Positions 9,874-19,250 of a DNA stretch of 64,000 nucleotides are shown here, piece by piece. The notes below the pieces were generated by a model. The model worked only from the letters and a program-made list of their open reading frames with translations, ran no database searches and was not told the origin of the DNA. The stretch is taken from positions 1-64,000 of the forward strand of contig CAIMAQ010000113.1 of the NCBI GenBank assembly GCA_903839035.1. The letters run 5' to 3'. The position numbers and the translations under genes are program-made. Every line of letters begins with the position of its first letter. The stretch's first letter is position 1. The stretch comes from an uncultured Opitutia bacterium. GTDB taxonomy: Bacteria; Verrucomicrobiota; Verrucomicrobiia; Opitutales; Opitutaceae.

Positions 9874-10905
9874 TCACTCGCCCAGCTTCTTGCGCGGCAC
9901 GAGGTAGTCCTGCACGTAGTCGCGCACGGCCTCGGGGAGAGGGGTCATCGCCCGGTCGTAGCCGGTGGCGCGGAGCTTTCCGACCTCGGCTTGGGTGAAA
10001 TACTGGTACTTCCCGCGCAGGATTTCGGGCATTGCAATGAAATCGATCGCTGGTTCGCGGCCCAGCGCGGCGAAGATGGCGCGGGTGAGGGTGAGCCAGG
10101 TGTTGGCCTGACCGGAGCCGAGGTTGTAGAGGCCGCCCGCCGTGGGCGCCTGCTCGGCGAAGTGGAGCGTCATCTCGACGGCATCCTTCACGTAGAGGAA
10201 GTCCCGCATCTGTTCGCCATCCTTGAAGTCGGGCCGGTGGCTCTTGAAGAGCTGCACGCGTCCCGTCGCCTGGATCTGCTGGTAGGCCTTGTTCACGAGC
10301 GAGCGCATGTCGCCCTTGTGGTCTTCGTTCGGGCCGAAGACGTTGAAATACTTCACGCCGACGATACGCGGCAGCCAGCCCTGCTTCTGCGCCAGCAGGT
10401 CGAAGTTATGCTTCGAGTCGCCGTAGAGGTTGAGCGGGTGCAGCCGGGTGAGGTTGTCATCCTGGTCGTCCATTCCCTGCGTGCCGTCGCCATAGGTGGC
10501 GGCCGAAGAGGCGTAGATGAACCGGGCGCCGTGCCGGAGGGACCATTCGGCGAGCTCGCGGGTGTAGGCGAGGTTGTTGTCGTCGAGGTAGGCCGCGTCG
10601 TTCTCGGTGGTGGAGGAGCAGGCCCCGAGGTGAAAGATCGCCGTGAAGCGACCAAAGGCGAGCGGGTCCTTGGCCAGGCGCCGGCGGAAGGCGTCGGCCT
10701 CGACGTACTCGGCATATTTCAGCGGCCGCAGGTTTTTGCGCTTCTCGTCGAGGTCGGCGAGTGTGCTGGTGCGCTTGTTCTCCGGGGCGAGGAAGTCGGC
10801 GATGACGATGTCGGTGTAGCCGCGCTGGTTGAGCGCCCAGACGATGGCGCTGCCGATGAAACCGGCGCCGCCGGTGACCAGGATCCGGCCGTGCAGGGGG
10901 CTCAT
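9874..10905 (-). CDS. hldD: ADP-L-glycero-D-manno-heptose 6-epimerase
   Basis: 343 residues, an extended short-chain dehydrogenase/epimerase. The N-terminal Rossmann motif GGAGFIGSAI binds NADP, and the active site shows SSAATYG and YGDSKHNFD (Tyr and Lys). The family segments SSTTENDAAYL and KYFNVFGPNE are present. The enzyme converts ADP-D-glycero- to ADP-L-glycero-manno-heptose for the lipopolysaccharide inner core in the cytoplasm. The start ATG overlaps the proC stop (ATGA), so the two are co-translated. The length is slightly above the usual 310-330. Confidence 0.9.
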   Translation of the reverse strand: MSPLHGRILVTGGAGFIGSAIVWALNQRGYTDIVIADFLAPENKRTSTLADLDEKRKNLRPLKYAEYVEADAFRRRLAKDPLAFGRFTAIFHLGACSSTTENDAAYLDDNNLAYTRELAEWSLRHGARFIYASSAATYGDGTQGMDDQDDNLTRLHPLNLYGDSKHNFDLLAQKQGWLPRIVGVKYFNVFGPNEDHKGDMRSLVNKAYQQIQATGRVQLFKSHRPDFKDGEQMRDFLYVKDAVEMTLHFAEQAPTAGGLYNLGSGQANTWLTLTRAIFAALGREPAIDFIAMPEILRGKYQYFTQAEVGKLRATGYDRAMTPLPEAVRDYVQDYLVPRKKLGE

Positions 10906-11711
10906 GGGGCGTCCTTGGCCATTTCCTCCGAACGCGCCTTGGCGGCCAGGATGGTTTCCTTCATCAGGCCGCGAAAATCGCGCGCCTCCATGCGCTGCAG
11001 CCCGGCGAGCGTCATGCCCTTGGGCGAAGTCACCTGGCGGCGTAGCTCCTCCGGGTCAGTGCCGGAACGGGCGAGCAGGCGGGCGGCGCCGAGCACGGTT
11101 TCGACGGCAAGGGTCTTGGCCGTCTCCGGCGGCAGACCGCCGGCGATACCGCCGTCGCGCAGGGCGGCGGCAAATTCGAAAAGAAACGCGGGGCCGCTGG
11201 CGCTGACCGCCGCGGCGACATCCATGAGACCCTCATCCACCTCGACGGCGTTGCCGAGAGCCGCGAGCAGGGCATCCACGGTCGCCCGGTCCGCCGCGCT
11301 CAGCGGCGTGCGGCTGCACCATGCGGTCATGCCGGCGCCGATGCGGGCGGGCGTGTTGGGCATGGCCCAGACCAGATTGCGTGCGGCGGGGAAGGTGGTG
11401 GCGAGCCGGGCGAGGCGTTTGCCGGCGAGGACGGAGATCACGAGCTTGCCGGCCGTGAGCGTCGCGAGCTGCGGATTGGCGCCGGCGAGCTGCTGGGGCT
11501 TGAAGGCGATGACGAGCACGTCGGTCGCGCCGGTGAGTTCCTCGATCGAGGTGGCGAGGCGAATGCCGGTGCGCGCTGCGAGCGTGGCGGCGCTTTGGCC
11601 GCTGCCGCCGAGGCAAATCAAGTCGGGCGGGGTGACCGTGCCCTTGGCGAGCAGGCCATCTACCATGGCGGACGCCATGTTGCCGGCACCGAGGAAGGCG
11701 AATTTAGGCAT
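10902..11711 (-). CDS. proC: Pyrroline-5-carboxylate reductase
   Basis: 269 residues. The N-terminus FAFLGAGNMASAMVDGLL is the NAD(P)-binding motif, VWAMPNTPARIGAGM is characteristic of ProC, and the C-terminal helical domain carries the family segment QVTSPKGMTLAGLQ. It catalyses the last step of proline synthesis in the cytoplasm. It overlaps the histidine kinase gene upstream by 8 bases and hldD downstream by 4, so it sits inside a tight operon. Confidence 0.93.
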   Translation of the reverse strand: MPKFAFLGAGNMASAMVDGLLAKGTVTPPDLICLGGSGQSAATLAARTGIRLATSIEELTGATDVLVIAFKPQQLAGANPQLATLTAGKLVISVLAGKRLARLATTFPAARNLVWAMPNTPARIGAGMTAWCSRTPLSAADRATVDALLAALGNAVEVDEGLMDVAAAVSASGPAFLFEFAAALRDGGIAGGLPPETAKTLAVETVLGAARLLARSGTDPEELRRQVTSPKGMTLAGLQRMEARDFRGLMKETILAAKARSEEMAKDAP

Positions 11712-12837
11712 CGCTGCGTTTGCGCGGCTTTTGCTCGAGCGGATGGTGGAGGACCGCGCTCGTGCCGCCGCCCTCGCGCGCGTTCAGCATCACTTCGCCA
11801 TCGAGGTTGCGGAGCGCATGGCGCGCGATGGTCAGGCCCATGCCGACGCCGACGGTGTGCTTCGTGCTCACGAAAGGTTCAAATACGCGGTCGCGGATCT
11901 CGGGGTCAATGCCGTGTCCTTCGTCGTAGATCTGGATCTCGATGAATTTGTCCTTGCCGGGCTTGTCGACGTACTTCGTGTGGATGGAGATGGGTCGCGG
12001 GGTGGCCGGCGGGGTGTCGTAGGACTCCCAGGCGTTGATCAGCACCTTCGAGACGACCTCCTCGAACACCTCGTAGTTGGTGTCGATCTGCAGCTCGCCA
12101 AGCGGGTTGTCGATGGTCACGGGGGCGGTGAGCTTGTTGTCGGTCTGGAACCGCAGGACGCTGCCCTCGAGCAGCGTCTGCAGGTTGCCCTTGGTGAACG
12201 GGGGATAGGTGCGCACCACCAACAGGCTGAGCTGCTTGATGATCGAGACGATGCGGGCGATGGCGTTGTCGATTTGCGCCGCGTTCTTCTTCACCTGCTC
12301 GGGCTTGTCGTAATAGGCCTTGATCAGGTCGAGGTGGCCGATAACGACGCCCAGGAGATTGTTGAGATTGTGGGCGATGCCCTGCGTCACCGCGCCGATG
12401 GTCGCGGCTCGGCGGGCATCCACGAGCCGGCGCTGGAGGTCGAGCATCTCCCGGTTGACGGAGAGGAACCGGAGCTGGGTCTGGACGCGGGCCAGCGTTT
12501 CGTCGAGGTCGATGGGCTTGGTGATGTAATCGACCGCACCCACGCTGAGGCCCTCGATTTTGCCCTCTTTGGAGGTGCGGGCCGTGACAAAGATAACAGG
12601 GATGGAGCGCGTGTCGGTCGAGGCCTGGAGCCGGCGGCAGACCTCAATACCGTCCATGTCCGGCATCATCACGTCCAGGAGGATCAGGTCGGGCTTGGAC
12701 TTCGCGATAAGGTCCAAGGCCTCGATTCCGCTGTAGGCGGGCACCCCGCGCAGGCCCTCGCGCTCCAGCTTGCGTTTGAGCAGCTGAACGTTGATCGGCT
12801 GATCGTCGACAATCAGGATGGTGGGAGCGGCGGTCAT
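11704..12837 (-). CDS. Receiver domain-histidine kinase fusion
   Basis: 377 residues. The N-terminal receiver domain (about 5-122) has acidic residues D11-D12, phosphorylatable D55 (LLDVMMPDMDG) and K107. A linker helix leads to a dimerisation/phosphoacceptor segment with H156 (GIAHNLNNLLG), then an ATPase domain with N-box (INAWES), DEGHGIDPE and GVGMGLTIARHAL. There are no membrane helices and no sensor domain, so it is probably a cytoplasmic relay controlled by another kinase. The substrate is unknown. Its stop lies within the start of proC. Confidence 0.87.
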   Translation of the reverse strand: MTAAPTILIVDDQPINVQLLKRKLEREGLRGVPAYSGIEALDLIAKSKPDLILLDVMMPDMDGIEVCRRLQASTDTRSIPVIFVTARTSKEGKIEGLSVGAVDYITKPIDLDETLARVQTQLRFLSVNREMLDLQRRLVDARRAATIGAVTQGIAHNLNNLLGVVIGHLDLIKAYYDKPEQVKKNAAQIDNAIARIVSIIKQLSLLVVRTYPPFTKGNLQTLLEGSVLRFQTDNKLTAPVTIDNPLGELQIDTNYEVFEEVVSKVLINAWESYDTPPATPRPISIHTKYVDKPGKDKFIEIQIYDEGHGIDPEIRDRVFEPFVSTKHTVGVGMGLTIARHALRNLDGEVMLNAREGGGTSAVLHHPLEQKPRKRSDA

Positions 12838-12878
12838 TTACGGGCGAAAGCCAAGGGGCAGAAATGCCCAAGCGCAAG

Positions 12879-13754
12879 CTAGTGCGCGGTTTGGAGACGA
12901 AACGCCTTGACGGTGTTCTTCATCAGCATCGCCACCGTCATGGGCCCAACCCCGCCCGGAACCGGTGTGATCTTGCTGGCCAAGGCGGAAACCGAGGGGA
13001 AATGCACGTCACCCACGAGGCGGAAACCGCTTTTCTTGGTGGCGTCGGGCACGCGGTTGATCCCGACATCGATGACCACGGCGCCGGGCTTGACCATGTC
13101 GGCGGTGATGAACTCAGGCCGGCCGATGGCGGCGACGAGCACGTCGGCCTGGCGGACCATCGCGGGCAGGTTGGACGTGCCGGAATGGCAGATGGTGACC
13201 GTGGCGTTGGCGCCGGCCTTTTTCTGGAGCGCGAGCAGTGCGATGGGCTTGCCCACGATCAGCGAGCGGCCGACGACCACCACGTGCTTGCCCTTCAAGT
13301 CCACCTTGCTGCGCGCCAGCAGTTCCATGATGCCGGCGGGAGTGCAGGCGGCGAAGCCGGTCTCGTCCTCCTGGGCGATCTTGCCGAGATTGAGCGTGTT
13401 GAACCCATCCACGTCCTTGGCGGCCGACACCCGCCCGAAGACCGCCACCTCGTTGATGTGTTTGGGCAGGGGCGACTGGACGAGGATGCCGTCCACGGTC
13501 GGGTCGGCGTTGAGCTGGTCGATGAGGGCGAACAACTCGGGCTGGGAAATCGTGACGGGCGGCAGGATGATGCGGCTGGTGAGGCCGATCTCCGCGGCAG
13601 ACTTCTCCTTCTTGGTCACGTAGGAGAGCGAGGCGGGATCATCGCCAATGCGGATGAGGGCGATGCAGGGCTTGCGGCCGCTGATCGCGTTAACCTCGGT
13701 CTTGAGCTCGGCGATGAGCGCCGCCGCAATTTGATTTCCGTCGATGAGTTCCAT
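12879..13754 (-). CDS. folD: Bifunctional methylenetetrahydrofolate dehydrogenase/cyclohydrolase
   Basis: 291 residues. Family segments are [14 protein letters not shown] (catalytic Lys region), [11 protein letters not shown] and [17 protein letters not shown] (NADP binding), with the ending [14 protein letters not shown]. FolD interconverts 5,10-methylene-, methenyl- and 10-formyl-tetrahydrofolate in one-carbon metabolism. It starts just after a terminator, so it probably has its own promoter in the short gap, and lies 41 bases upstream of the histidine kinase gene. Confidence 0.95.
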   Translation of the reverse strand: MELIDGNQIAAALIAELKTEVNAISGRKPCIALIRIGDDPASLSYVTKKEKSAAEIGLTSRIILPPVTISQPELFALIDQLNADPTVDGILVQSPLPKHINEVAVFGRVSAAKDVDGFNTLNLGKIAQEDETGFAACTPAGIMELLARSKVDLKGKHVVVVGRSLIVGKPIALLALQKKAGANATVTICHSGTSNLPAMVRQADVLVAAIGRPEFITADMVKPGAVVIDVGINRVPDATKKSGFRLVGDVHFPSVSALASKITPVPGGVGPMTVAMLMKNTVKAFRLQTAH

Positions 13755-13759
13755 GGGAT

Positions 13760-13794
13760 GAAAAAAAAGGCCGGCCGGCGGGTGCGGCCGGCCG
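13760..13794 (-). terminator. Rho-independent terminator between the SH3-like gene and folD
   Basis: On the - strand a 9-bp stem GGCCGGCCG / CGGCCGGCC with a 7-base loop is followed by eight U residues (A run at 13761-13768 on +). It separates the upstream pseudouridine synthase/SH3 unit from folD. Confidence 0.88.
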
Positions 13795-13807
13795 GGGGAA
13801 GGCGAAA

Positions 13808-14659
13808 TTACCTGAGCTGCAGGCTCTCAACCACGATCACGATGTCCTTGCGGCCGGCCATGGACTTGGCGGCGCCGTAAACGACGACGTGGCGGTCGAT
13901 ATATTTGTCGAGCTGCTCGGTCAGCAGCAGCTTGCTCATGTCGAGGTAGGCGTAGCGCTCGCCGCTGTCGTCATCGAGCGCCCAGTCGAACGGGCGGCGG
14001 GGCTTGAAGGTGCTGCGCGTGGAGACAAATTTGCCCTGGAACAGGCGGGGCAGGGTGCTGGAGCCGCCGTCGCCGAGGTTGATCATGGGCGCGGGGCGGC
14101 CGGCGGTGGTCACACCGTAGGCGATGGGCGTCAGGGGCGCGGGGGAGACCGGGGCGTATTGGGCGCTGGGCGCGTTGTTGGAGTCGCGGAGGGCCATGGC
14201 CGGCTGGGCCGGGGCGACGGGCGCCACATAGCTGCCCTCGCCGGTGAGGCGGATGTAACCGGTGAGCTTTTTCTGGAGGCTGATCTGGGTCCACTTCCCG
14301 TGGAGGCCGGTGATGTTGCTCTTGTCGCCCTTTTCCATCGTGGCGAGGACGCCGGCCTCGGGCTTGGGCGCGAGGTAGATGGCGGCGCCGTCGCGCACAT
14401 CGAGGCTCTTGGTGATGTCGCGGTTCTGCACGTAGCCGTCAAACGGGCCCGGCAACTCGACGGCCATCCAGCCGGCGGGCGTATTGGCCATGGTGCTACC
14501 CAGCGTCGGCACCGGTTCGCTGCCCGCTCTGAGGACGGTGATGGTGGGTGCGGCCTCGTCGGGCTTGGTGTGGACCGCGGTGGTCGCAGCCAGGGGCGCG
14601 GCCAGCGCGGAGGCGGCGGTGGCCAGCAGCACGGACAGGAGTCGGAGGATGGTCTTCAT
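13808..14659 (-). CDS. Secreted SH3-like domain protein
   Basis: 283 residues. A signal peptide (about 1-20, [16 protein letters not shown]) is followed by two SH3-like repeats (about 22-85 and 87-140), the second with [16 protein letters not shown], then a Pro/Ala-rich linker and a C-terminal domain of about 90 residues ending in [14 protein letters not shown]3-like repeats in exported proteins often bind cell-wall peptides, but no enzyme domain is visible here. It lies 2 bases after the pseudouridine synthase gene and ends at a terminator. The function is not known. Confidence 0.78.
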   Translation of the reverse strand: MKTILRLLSVLLATAASALAAPLAATTAVHTKPDEAAPTITVLRAGSEPVPTLGSTMANTPAGWMAVELPGPFDGYVQNRDITKSLDVRDGAAIYLAPKPEAGVLATMEKGDKSNITGLHGKWTQISLQKKLTGYIRLTGEGSYVAPVAPAQPAMALRDSNNAPSAQYAPVSPAPLTPIAYGVTTAGRPAPMINLGDGGSSTLPRLFQGKFVSTRSTFKPRRPFDWALDDDSGERYAYLDMSKLLLTEQLDKYIDRHVVVYGAAKSMAGRKDIVIVVESLQLR

Positions 14660-14661
14660 GA

Positions 14662-15450
14662 TCAGGATTCGACAGGAGTGGAGGAGGCTTCGAGGGCGGC
14701 GCGCGGGGTGCGCGGTGATTGAAAGAGCAATTCGATCTCTTTCGTAGAAAGGACTTTCATGGCGTGCAACGGGATTCCCTTCAGTTGCAGCGCGCCGATC
14801 TGGTAGCGGCGGAGGCGTTTCACATCGTAGCCGAGGGTCGTGAACAGCAGGCGAATCTCGCGCTTTTTGCCGTGGTGCATGTGCACGTCGAGGCTGGTCG
14901 AGGACTTGGAGGCGTTGGGGCTGATAAGTGCGCCGCGCTCGACCTTGAGACGCTCGCCTTCCAGCACAATGCCCTTGACGAGCAGCGGCAGGCGCGCGGC
15001 GGGGAAGGGCTGTTTGAGGATCACATGGTAGCGCTTCACCACCACGTTGGACGGGTGCATCAGGCGGTGGGCGAGGTCGCCATCAGTCGTGAGGATGACG
15101 AGCCCCTCGCTGTCGAGGTCGAGGCGACCGGCGCAGAAAAAGCGGTACTTGGCCAGCTCGCGCGGGAGGACGCTGAAGATCGTCTGGGAGTGAAGCGGGT
15201 CGTCGTTGGAACAGATGAGCCCGCGCGGCTTGTTCATCGCGAGGGTGATTTTCGGCTGGGCGACGGTGCGCACGGGTTTGCCGCTGACCGTGACCTTGTC
15301 GACGCCGGGGGTGATCTTCTGGCCGACGGTGGCCTTGGTGCTATTAACCCAGACCTCGCCCTGGTAGATGAGCGCCTCCGCGGTGCGCCGGGAGCACACG
15401 CCGGCGTCAGCGATATATTTTTGGAGGCGGATGGGTTCGGCGACGGACAT
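14662..15450 (-). CDS. rRNA pseudouridine synthase, RsuA/RluB/RluE/RluF family
   Basis: 262 residues with start at MSVAEPIRLQKY; an in-frame extension upstream has no family content. The N-terminal S4 RNA-binding domain (IRLQKYIADAGVCSRR) is followed by the catalytic domain with the aspartate motif AGRLDLDSEGLVILT and the C-terminal KREIRLLFTTLGYDVKRL. It isomerises uridine to pseudouridine in ribosomal RNA; which site cannot be told from sequence. It leads a two-gene unit with the SH3-like gene. Confidence 0.9.
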   Translation of the reverse strand: MSVAEPIRLQKYIADAGVCSRRTAEALIYQGEVWVNSTKATVGQKITPGVDKVTVSGKPVRTVAQPKITLAMNKPRGLICSNDDPLHSQTIFSVLPRELAKYRFFCAGRLDLDSEGLVILTTDGDLAHRLMHPSNVVVKRYHVILKQPFPAARLPLLVKGIVLEGERLKVERGALISPNASKSSTSLDVHMHHGKKREIRLLFTTLGYDVKRLRRYQIGALQLKGIPLHAMKVLSTKEIELLFQSPRTPRAALEASSTPVES

Positions 15451-15544
15451 AAAGTGACTGCCAGTTGGCGGGAGATTTTGGGACGTAGCAAGCCTGCGCA
15501 CCGGGCGAAACCGTGCTTGCCAGCGCCAACGGTGCGCCGTTTTC

Positions 15545-16726
15545 ATGCGCACAGCCATGTCTGCTTCCGTTGACCCCACCGCCTACTCCAAGGACCGTCC
15601 GTTTTCCGCCCGGATCGTCGAGAACCGGCTGCTGAACAAGCCGGGATCGGCGAAGGAAACCCGGCACTTCGCCGTCAGTCTCGCCGGTAGCGGGCTGCAC
15701 TACAAGGCGGGTGACTCGCTCGGCGTGTTTGGCGAGAACCGGTCATCCGAGGTGTCCGAGATTCTGTCCCAGCTGGGGGCCACGGGTGAGGAGCCCGTTT
15801 CGCCGGTGATGCTCAAGCTGCCGGCGCCGATTCCGGTGCGGGAAGCCCTGACCAACCGGCTGGCGCTGGCGGGACCAACGAGGAAAATTGTCGAGACCCT
15901 CGCCGCCAAGGCGACCCACGCCGACGAAAAGAGCCGGCTGGCTGGCCTGCTGCTGCCGGAGGCGAAGGAGGTGCTGGTGTCCTATCTCGAGGCGCGGGAA
16001 TTCGTGGACCTGCTGGCGGAATACCCGAGCGCGAAGCTCACCCCGCAGGAACTGGTGGACCACATGCGCCGGCTGATGCCGCGGCTCTATTCGATTGCGT
16101 CCTCCCCAAAACTTTACCCGGAGGAGATCCATCTCACGGTGGCGGTGGTGCGCTATGAGACGAATCACCGCGAACGGGTGGGGGTATGCACGACGTTTCT
16201 CGCAGACCGGGTGCAGCCGGGCTCGACCCCGACGCCAGTCTTTGTCTCGCACTCGCATTTCGGCCTGCCGGACGACGGCACGAAGGATGTCATCATGGTC
16301 GGGCCGGGCACAGGCATCGCGCCCTTCCGGGCGTTTGTGCAGGACCGGATCGCGAGCGGCGCGAGCGGACGCAACTGGGTCTTCTACGGCGACCAGCACC
16401 GGGCGACGGATTTCCTGTACGAGGAGGAGTGGACCGCCTGGCTGGCGCAGGGCCGGTTGGCGCGCCTCGACACGGCTTTTTCCCGCGACCAGATACTCAA
16501 AGTCTATGTTCAGGACCGGATGCGCGAAAACGCGGCTGAGCTCTGGTCCTGGATCAAGGGAGGCGCCTATTTCTACGTCTGCGGCGACGCCAAGCGGATG
16601 GCCAAGGACGTGGACACGGCGCTGCTCGATGTGATCGCCCAGCAGGGAGGCATGGAGGCCCCGGCCGCGGCGGAATTCATCAAACAGCTCAAGAAGGACA
16701 AGCGCTACCAGCGCGACGTGTATTGA
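15545..16726 (+). CDS. CysJ-type sulfite reductase flavoprotein, FAD/NADPH part only
   Basis: 393 residues; a second ATG at 15557 is an equally likely start. The FAD-binding motif MPRLYSIASSP is followed by the NADPH-binding signatures MVGPGTGIAPFRAF, FYGDQHRATDFLY and YFYVCGDAKRMA, ending in KRYQRDVY as in CysJ. The flavodoxin (FMN) domain of normal CysJ is absent, so electrons must leave through another carrier or go directly to a partner. No hemoprotein gene lies next to it. The gene is monocistronic and ends at a terminator. Confidence 0.85.
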   Translation: MRTAMSASVDPTAYSKDRPFSARIVENRLLNKPGSAKETRHFAVSLAGSGLHYKAGDSLGVFGENRSSEVSEILSQLGATGEEPVSPVMLKLPAPIPVREALTNRLALAGPTRKIVETLAAKATHADEKSRLAGLLLPEAKEVLVSYLEAREFVDLLAEYPSAKLTPQELVDHMRRLMPRLYSIASSPKLYPEEIHLTVAVVRYETNHRERVGVCTTFLADRVQPGSTPTPVFVSHSHFGLPDDGTKDVIMVGPGTGIAPFRAFVQDRIASGASGRNWVFYGDQHRATDFLYEEEWTAWLAQGRLARLDTAFSRDQILKVYVQDRMRENAAELWSWIKGGAYFYVCGDAKRMAKDVDTALLDVIAQQGGMEAPAAAEFIKQLKKDKRYQRDVY

Positions 16727-16740
16727 TTCGCAGGAGCGAC

Positions 16741-16786
16741 GGGTGCGTCGCGGGGAACGAGTTTTCAACCCCTCCGCACCCTTTTT
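16741..16786 (+). terminator. Terminator after the CysJ-type gene
   Basis: Stem GGGTGCG (16741-16747) with CGCACCC (16775-16781), an inner GGGG/CCCC pairing, then five T residues. It closes the CysJ-type transcript before fabG. Confidence 0.72.
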
Positions 16787-16805
16787 CCCGGCAATTTTCT
16801 ACTCG

Positions 16806-16828
16806 CTACCCGCTGCGCACTACCCGCT
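16806..16828. repeat. Short direct repeat upstream of fabG
   Basis: CTACCCGCT occurs at 16806-16814 and again at 16820-16828 (period 14), within a degenerate CTAC/CGCT-rich stretch from 16800 to 16831. It lies 12 bases before the fabG start. Its role is unknown. Confidence 0.6.
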
Positions 16829-16840
16829 ACTTTCCACCCC

Positions 16841-17590
16841 ATGCTCACGTTTAATCAACGCACCGCCTTGGTCACCGGCGCCGGTCGCGGCATCGGCAAG
16901 GCCATCGCTGAAACCCTGGCCCGACACGGCGTGACCGTTATCTGTGTCTCCAAGTCCGCCGATTCCTGTGGCGCCGTGGCCGCCGCCATCACCGCGTCCG
17001 GCGGCAAGGCGAAGGCCCTCGCCGTGGATGTGGCGGATGGCGCGGCGGTCGCGAAGGCGGCCGAGACCCTGCTCGCCGAGTTCCCCACGATCGACATTCT
17101 GGTGAACAACGCCGGCATCACCAAGGACGGCCTGCTTTTCCGCATGAGCGAGGCCGATTGGAACGACGTCATCACGACCAATCTCACGAGCTGCTTCCAC
17201 TGGACCAAGCACCTCGCCCGTCCGATGACGCGCGCCCGTTGGGGCCGGATCGTCAACATCACCTCGGTCAGCGGCATCATGGGCAACGCCGGCCAGGCCA
17301 ACTATTCCGCCGCCAAGGCGGGCATGATCGGCCTGACCAAGACCCTCGCCCGCGAATTCGCCGGCCGGAGTGTGACCGTCAACGCCGTGGCGCCGGGGTT
17401 CATCAAGACCGATATGACGACCGAATTCGTCAATAATCCTGAGGTTTCGGCCAAAATTCTCGAAGCTGTGCCCCTGAAACGCTTTGGGGAAGCCGCTGAT
17501 ATCGCGAATATGACCGCTTTTCTATGCGCGGAAGAGGCCGGTTACATCACGGGCCAAGTTTTTGCCGTTGACGGCGGCATGGCGATGTGA
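16841..17590 (+). CDS. fabG: 3-oxoacyl-ACP reductase
   Basis: 249 residues, a classical short-chain dehydrogenase. It has the NADPH motif [22 protein letters not shown], a catalytic Ser in ITSVSGIMG and Tyr-Lys in YSAAKAG, and the C-terminus [12 protein letters not shown] typical of FabG. It reduces 3-oxoacyl-ACP in fatty-acid elongation. acpP follows 28 bases later in the same direction, supporting FabG over other dehydrogenases of the family. Confidence 0.93.
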   Translation: MLTFNQRTALVTGAGRGIGKAIAETLARHGVTVICVSKSADSCGAVAAAITASGGKAKALAVDVADGAAVAKAAETLLAEFPTIDILVNNAGITKDGLLFRMSEADWNDVITTNLTSCFHWTKHLARPMTRARWGRIVNITSVSGIMGNAGQANYSAAKAGMIGLTKTLAREFAGRSVTVNAVAPGFIKTDMTTEFVNNPEVSAKILEAVPLKRFGEAADIANMTAFLCAEEAGYITGQVFAVDGGMAM

Positions 17591-17618
17591 ACCCTCTAAA
17601 TCACCCGAATTTATCATC

Positions 17619-17882
17619 ATGGCAGACCAAAAAACCATCGAACAACGCGTCAAAGAGATCATCGTTAATCAGCTCAACGTGAACGAAGAGCAGATTACAC
17701 CGACGGCCTCATTTCTTGACGATCTCGGGGCTGACTCGCTCGACACCGTCGAGCTGATCATGGCTTTCGAAGAGGAATTTAAGGACGAAATCAAAGGCGA
17801 GATTCCGGAGTCGGACGCCGAGAAGCTCCAGACGGTCGGCCAAGTCATCGACTACATCAAAGCCAAAGCCGGCAAAGCCTGA
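17619..17882 (+). CDS. acpP: Acyl carrier protein
   Basis: 87 residues from ATG at 17619; an upstream in-frame extension would run into fabG and lacks family content. The phosphopantetheine attachment serine is in [10 protein letters not shown], within an acidic four-helix protein. It carries growing acyl chains for FabG and FabF. It is followed 22 bases later by a strong terminator, which separates it from fabF. Confidence 0.95.
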   Translation: MADQKTIEQRVKEIIVNQLNVNEEQITPTASFLDDLGADSLDTVELIMAFEEEFKDEIKGEIPESDAEKLQTVGQVIDYIKAKAGKA

Positions 17883-17904
17883 GCCTTCGCTTCGTCAAAT
17901 CTCT

Positions 17905-17952
17905 GGCGTTCTGCCTGTTTCCCGACGGAAATTTTCGCAGAACGCCTTTTTT
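17905..17952 (+). terminator. Terminator between acpP and fabF
   Basis: A 10-bp perfect stem GGCGTTCTGC (17905-17914) / GCAGAACGCC (17937-17946) is followed by six T residues. The loop contains a minor inner hairpin. Confidence 0.9.
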
Positions 17953-17985
17953 GTTTCTGGACGACAGGAAGTAGACCCCGCCCGC

Positions 17986-19239
17986 ATGGAACCGCCCCCT
18001 CTTTTGCAGCGCCGGGTTGTGATCACGGGCTTGGGGGTGGTCGCCTCCATCGGGCACAATGTGACTGATTTCTGGGCCAGCCTGCTAGCCGGGCGGTGCG
18101 GCATCGAACGGGTCACGCATTTCGACCCGACCGCCTATGCCAGCCAGATCGGCGCCGAGGTGCGCGACTGGGATCCGGCACTGCACATGGATCCCAAGGA
18201 GGCCCGCCGCAACGACCGTTACACCCACTTTGCCTTCGTGGCCGCCCGGCAGGCCGTGGCGGACTCCCAGCTCGATGTGAACCATGAAAACGGCGACCGC
18301 GTCGGGGTCATCATCGGTTCCGGCATTGGCGGCATGCAGACAATTGAAACGCAGCATGACGTGCTGCGCGAACGCGGCCCGCGCCGGGTTTCACCGTTCA
18401 TGATCCCCGCCCTCATCGGCAACATGGCCAGCGGCCTGGTCGCCATTGACCTGGGGGCGCGCGGACCGAATTTCGGCATTGTCTCCGCCTGTGCCACCGG
18501 CACGCACGCGATCGGCGAGGCGTTCCACGCCATCCGGCGCGGCGATGCGGATGTGATGGTGGCGGGTGGCAGCGAGGCGGCCATCACGCAGCAGTCGTAC
18601 GCAGGTTTCTGCTCGATGAAGGCAATGAGCACGCGCAACGACGCGCCGCAGAAGGCCTGCCGGCCCTTTGACAAGAACCGCGACGGCTTTATCATGGGCG
18701 AGGGCTCGGGCATCCTGATTCTGGAATCGCTCGAGCATGCCCAGGCCCGGGGCGCGCGGATATACTGCGAGTTGGTCGGTTATGCCGCCACCTGCGATGC
18801 CTTTCACATCACCCAGCCGGACCCGGAAGGGAAAGGCCTCTCGCTCGCCATGAAGCGGGCCTTGGCCTGTGGCGGGGTGCGACCCGAGGAGGTGGACTAC
18901 ATCAACGCCCACGGCACCTCCACGCCGTACAACGACAAGTTTGAGACCCTCGCCATCAAGAAGCTCTTTGGCGACCACGCCCGCAAACTTGCTGTCAGCT
19001 CGACGAAGTCGATGACCGGCCACCTGCTTGGCGCCGCGGGGGGCATTGAGTCGGTCATCTCGGTCAAGACCATCCAGACCGGCATGATTGCGCCGACTAT
19101 CAATCTCGAGGAGCCCGATCCCGACTGTGACCTCGATTACGTGCCGAATGTCGCCCGCGCCGCGAAGGTGCGCACCGTGCTGAGCAACAACCTTGGTTTC
19201 GGCGGCCAGAATGCCGCGGTGGTCTTCCGCGCCCTGTAG
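17986..19239 (+). CDS. fabF: 3-oxoacyl-ACP synthase II
   Basis: 417 residues with a thiolase-fold condensing-enzyme domain. The catalytic triad is visible as Cys in SACATGTH, His in [11 protein letters not shown] and His in [11 protein letters not shown]. The N-terminus [11 protein letters not shown] and the C-terminus [11 protein letters not shown] are typical of FabF. It elongates acyl-ACP with malonyl-ACP. Although next to fabG-acpP, it lies beyond a terminator and so probably has its own promoter or depends on read-through. Confidence 0.95.
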   Translation: MEPPPLLQRRVVITGLGVVASIGHNVTDFWASLLAGRCGIERVTHFDPTAYASQIGAEVRDWDPALHMDPKEARRNDRYTHFAFVAARQAVADSQLDVNHENGDRVGVIIGSGIGGMQTIETQHDVLRERGPRRVSPFMIPALIGNMASGLVAIDLGARGPNFGIVSACATGTHAIGEAFHAIRRGDADVMVAGGSEAAITQQSYAGFCSMKAMSTRNDAPQKACRPFDKNRDGFIMGEGSGILILESLEHAQARGARIYCELVGYAATCDAFHITQPDPEGKGLSLAMKRALACGGVRPEEVDYINAHGTSTPYNDKFETLAIKKLFGDHARKLAVSSTKSMTGHLLGAAGGIESVISVKTIQTGMIAPTINLEEPDPDCDLDYVPNVARAAKVRTVLSNNLGFGGQNAAVVFRAL

Positions 19240-19250
19240 CGGGCGGCACG

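Noticed and set aside
9772-12882. Open frame of more than 1000 codons antisense to hldD, proC and the histidine kinase
   Set aside because: It spans three recognised genes on the other strand and has no domain or start context; it is a shadow of high GC.
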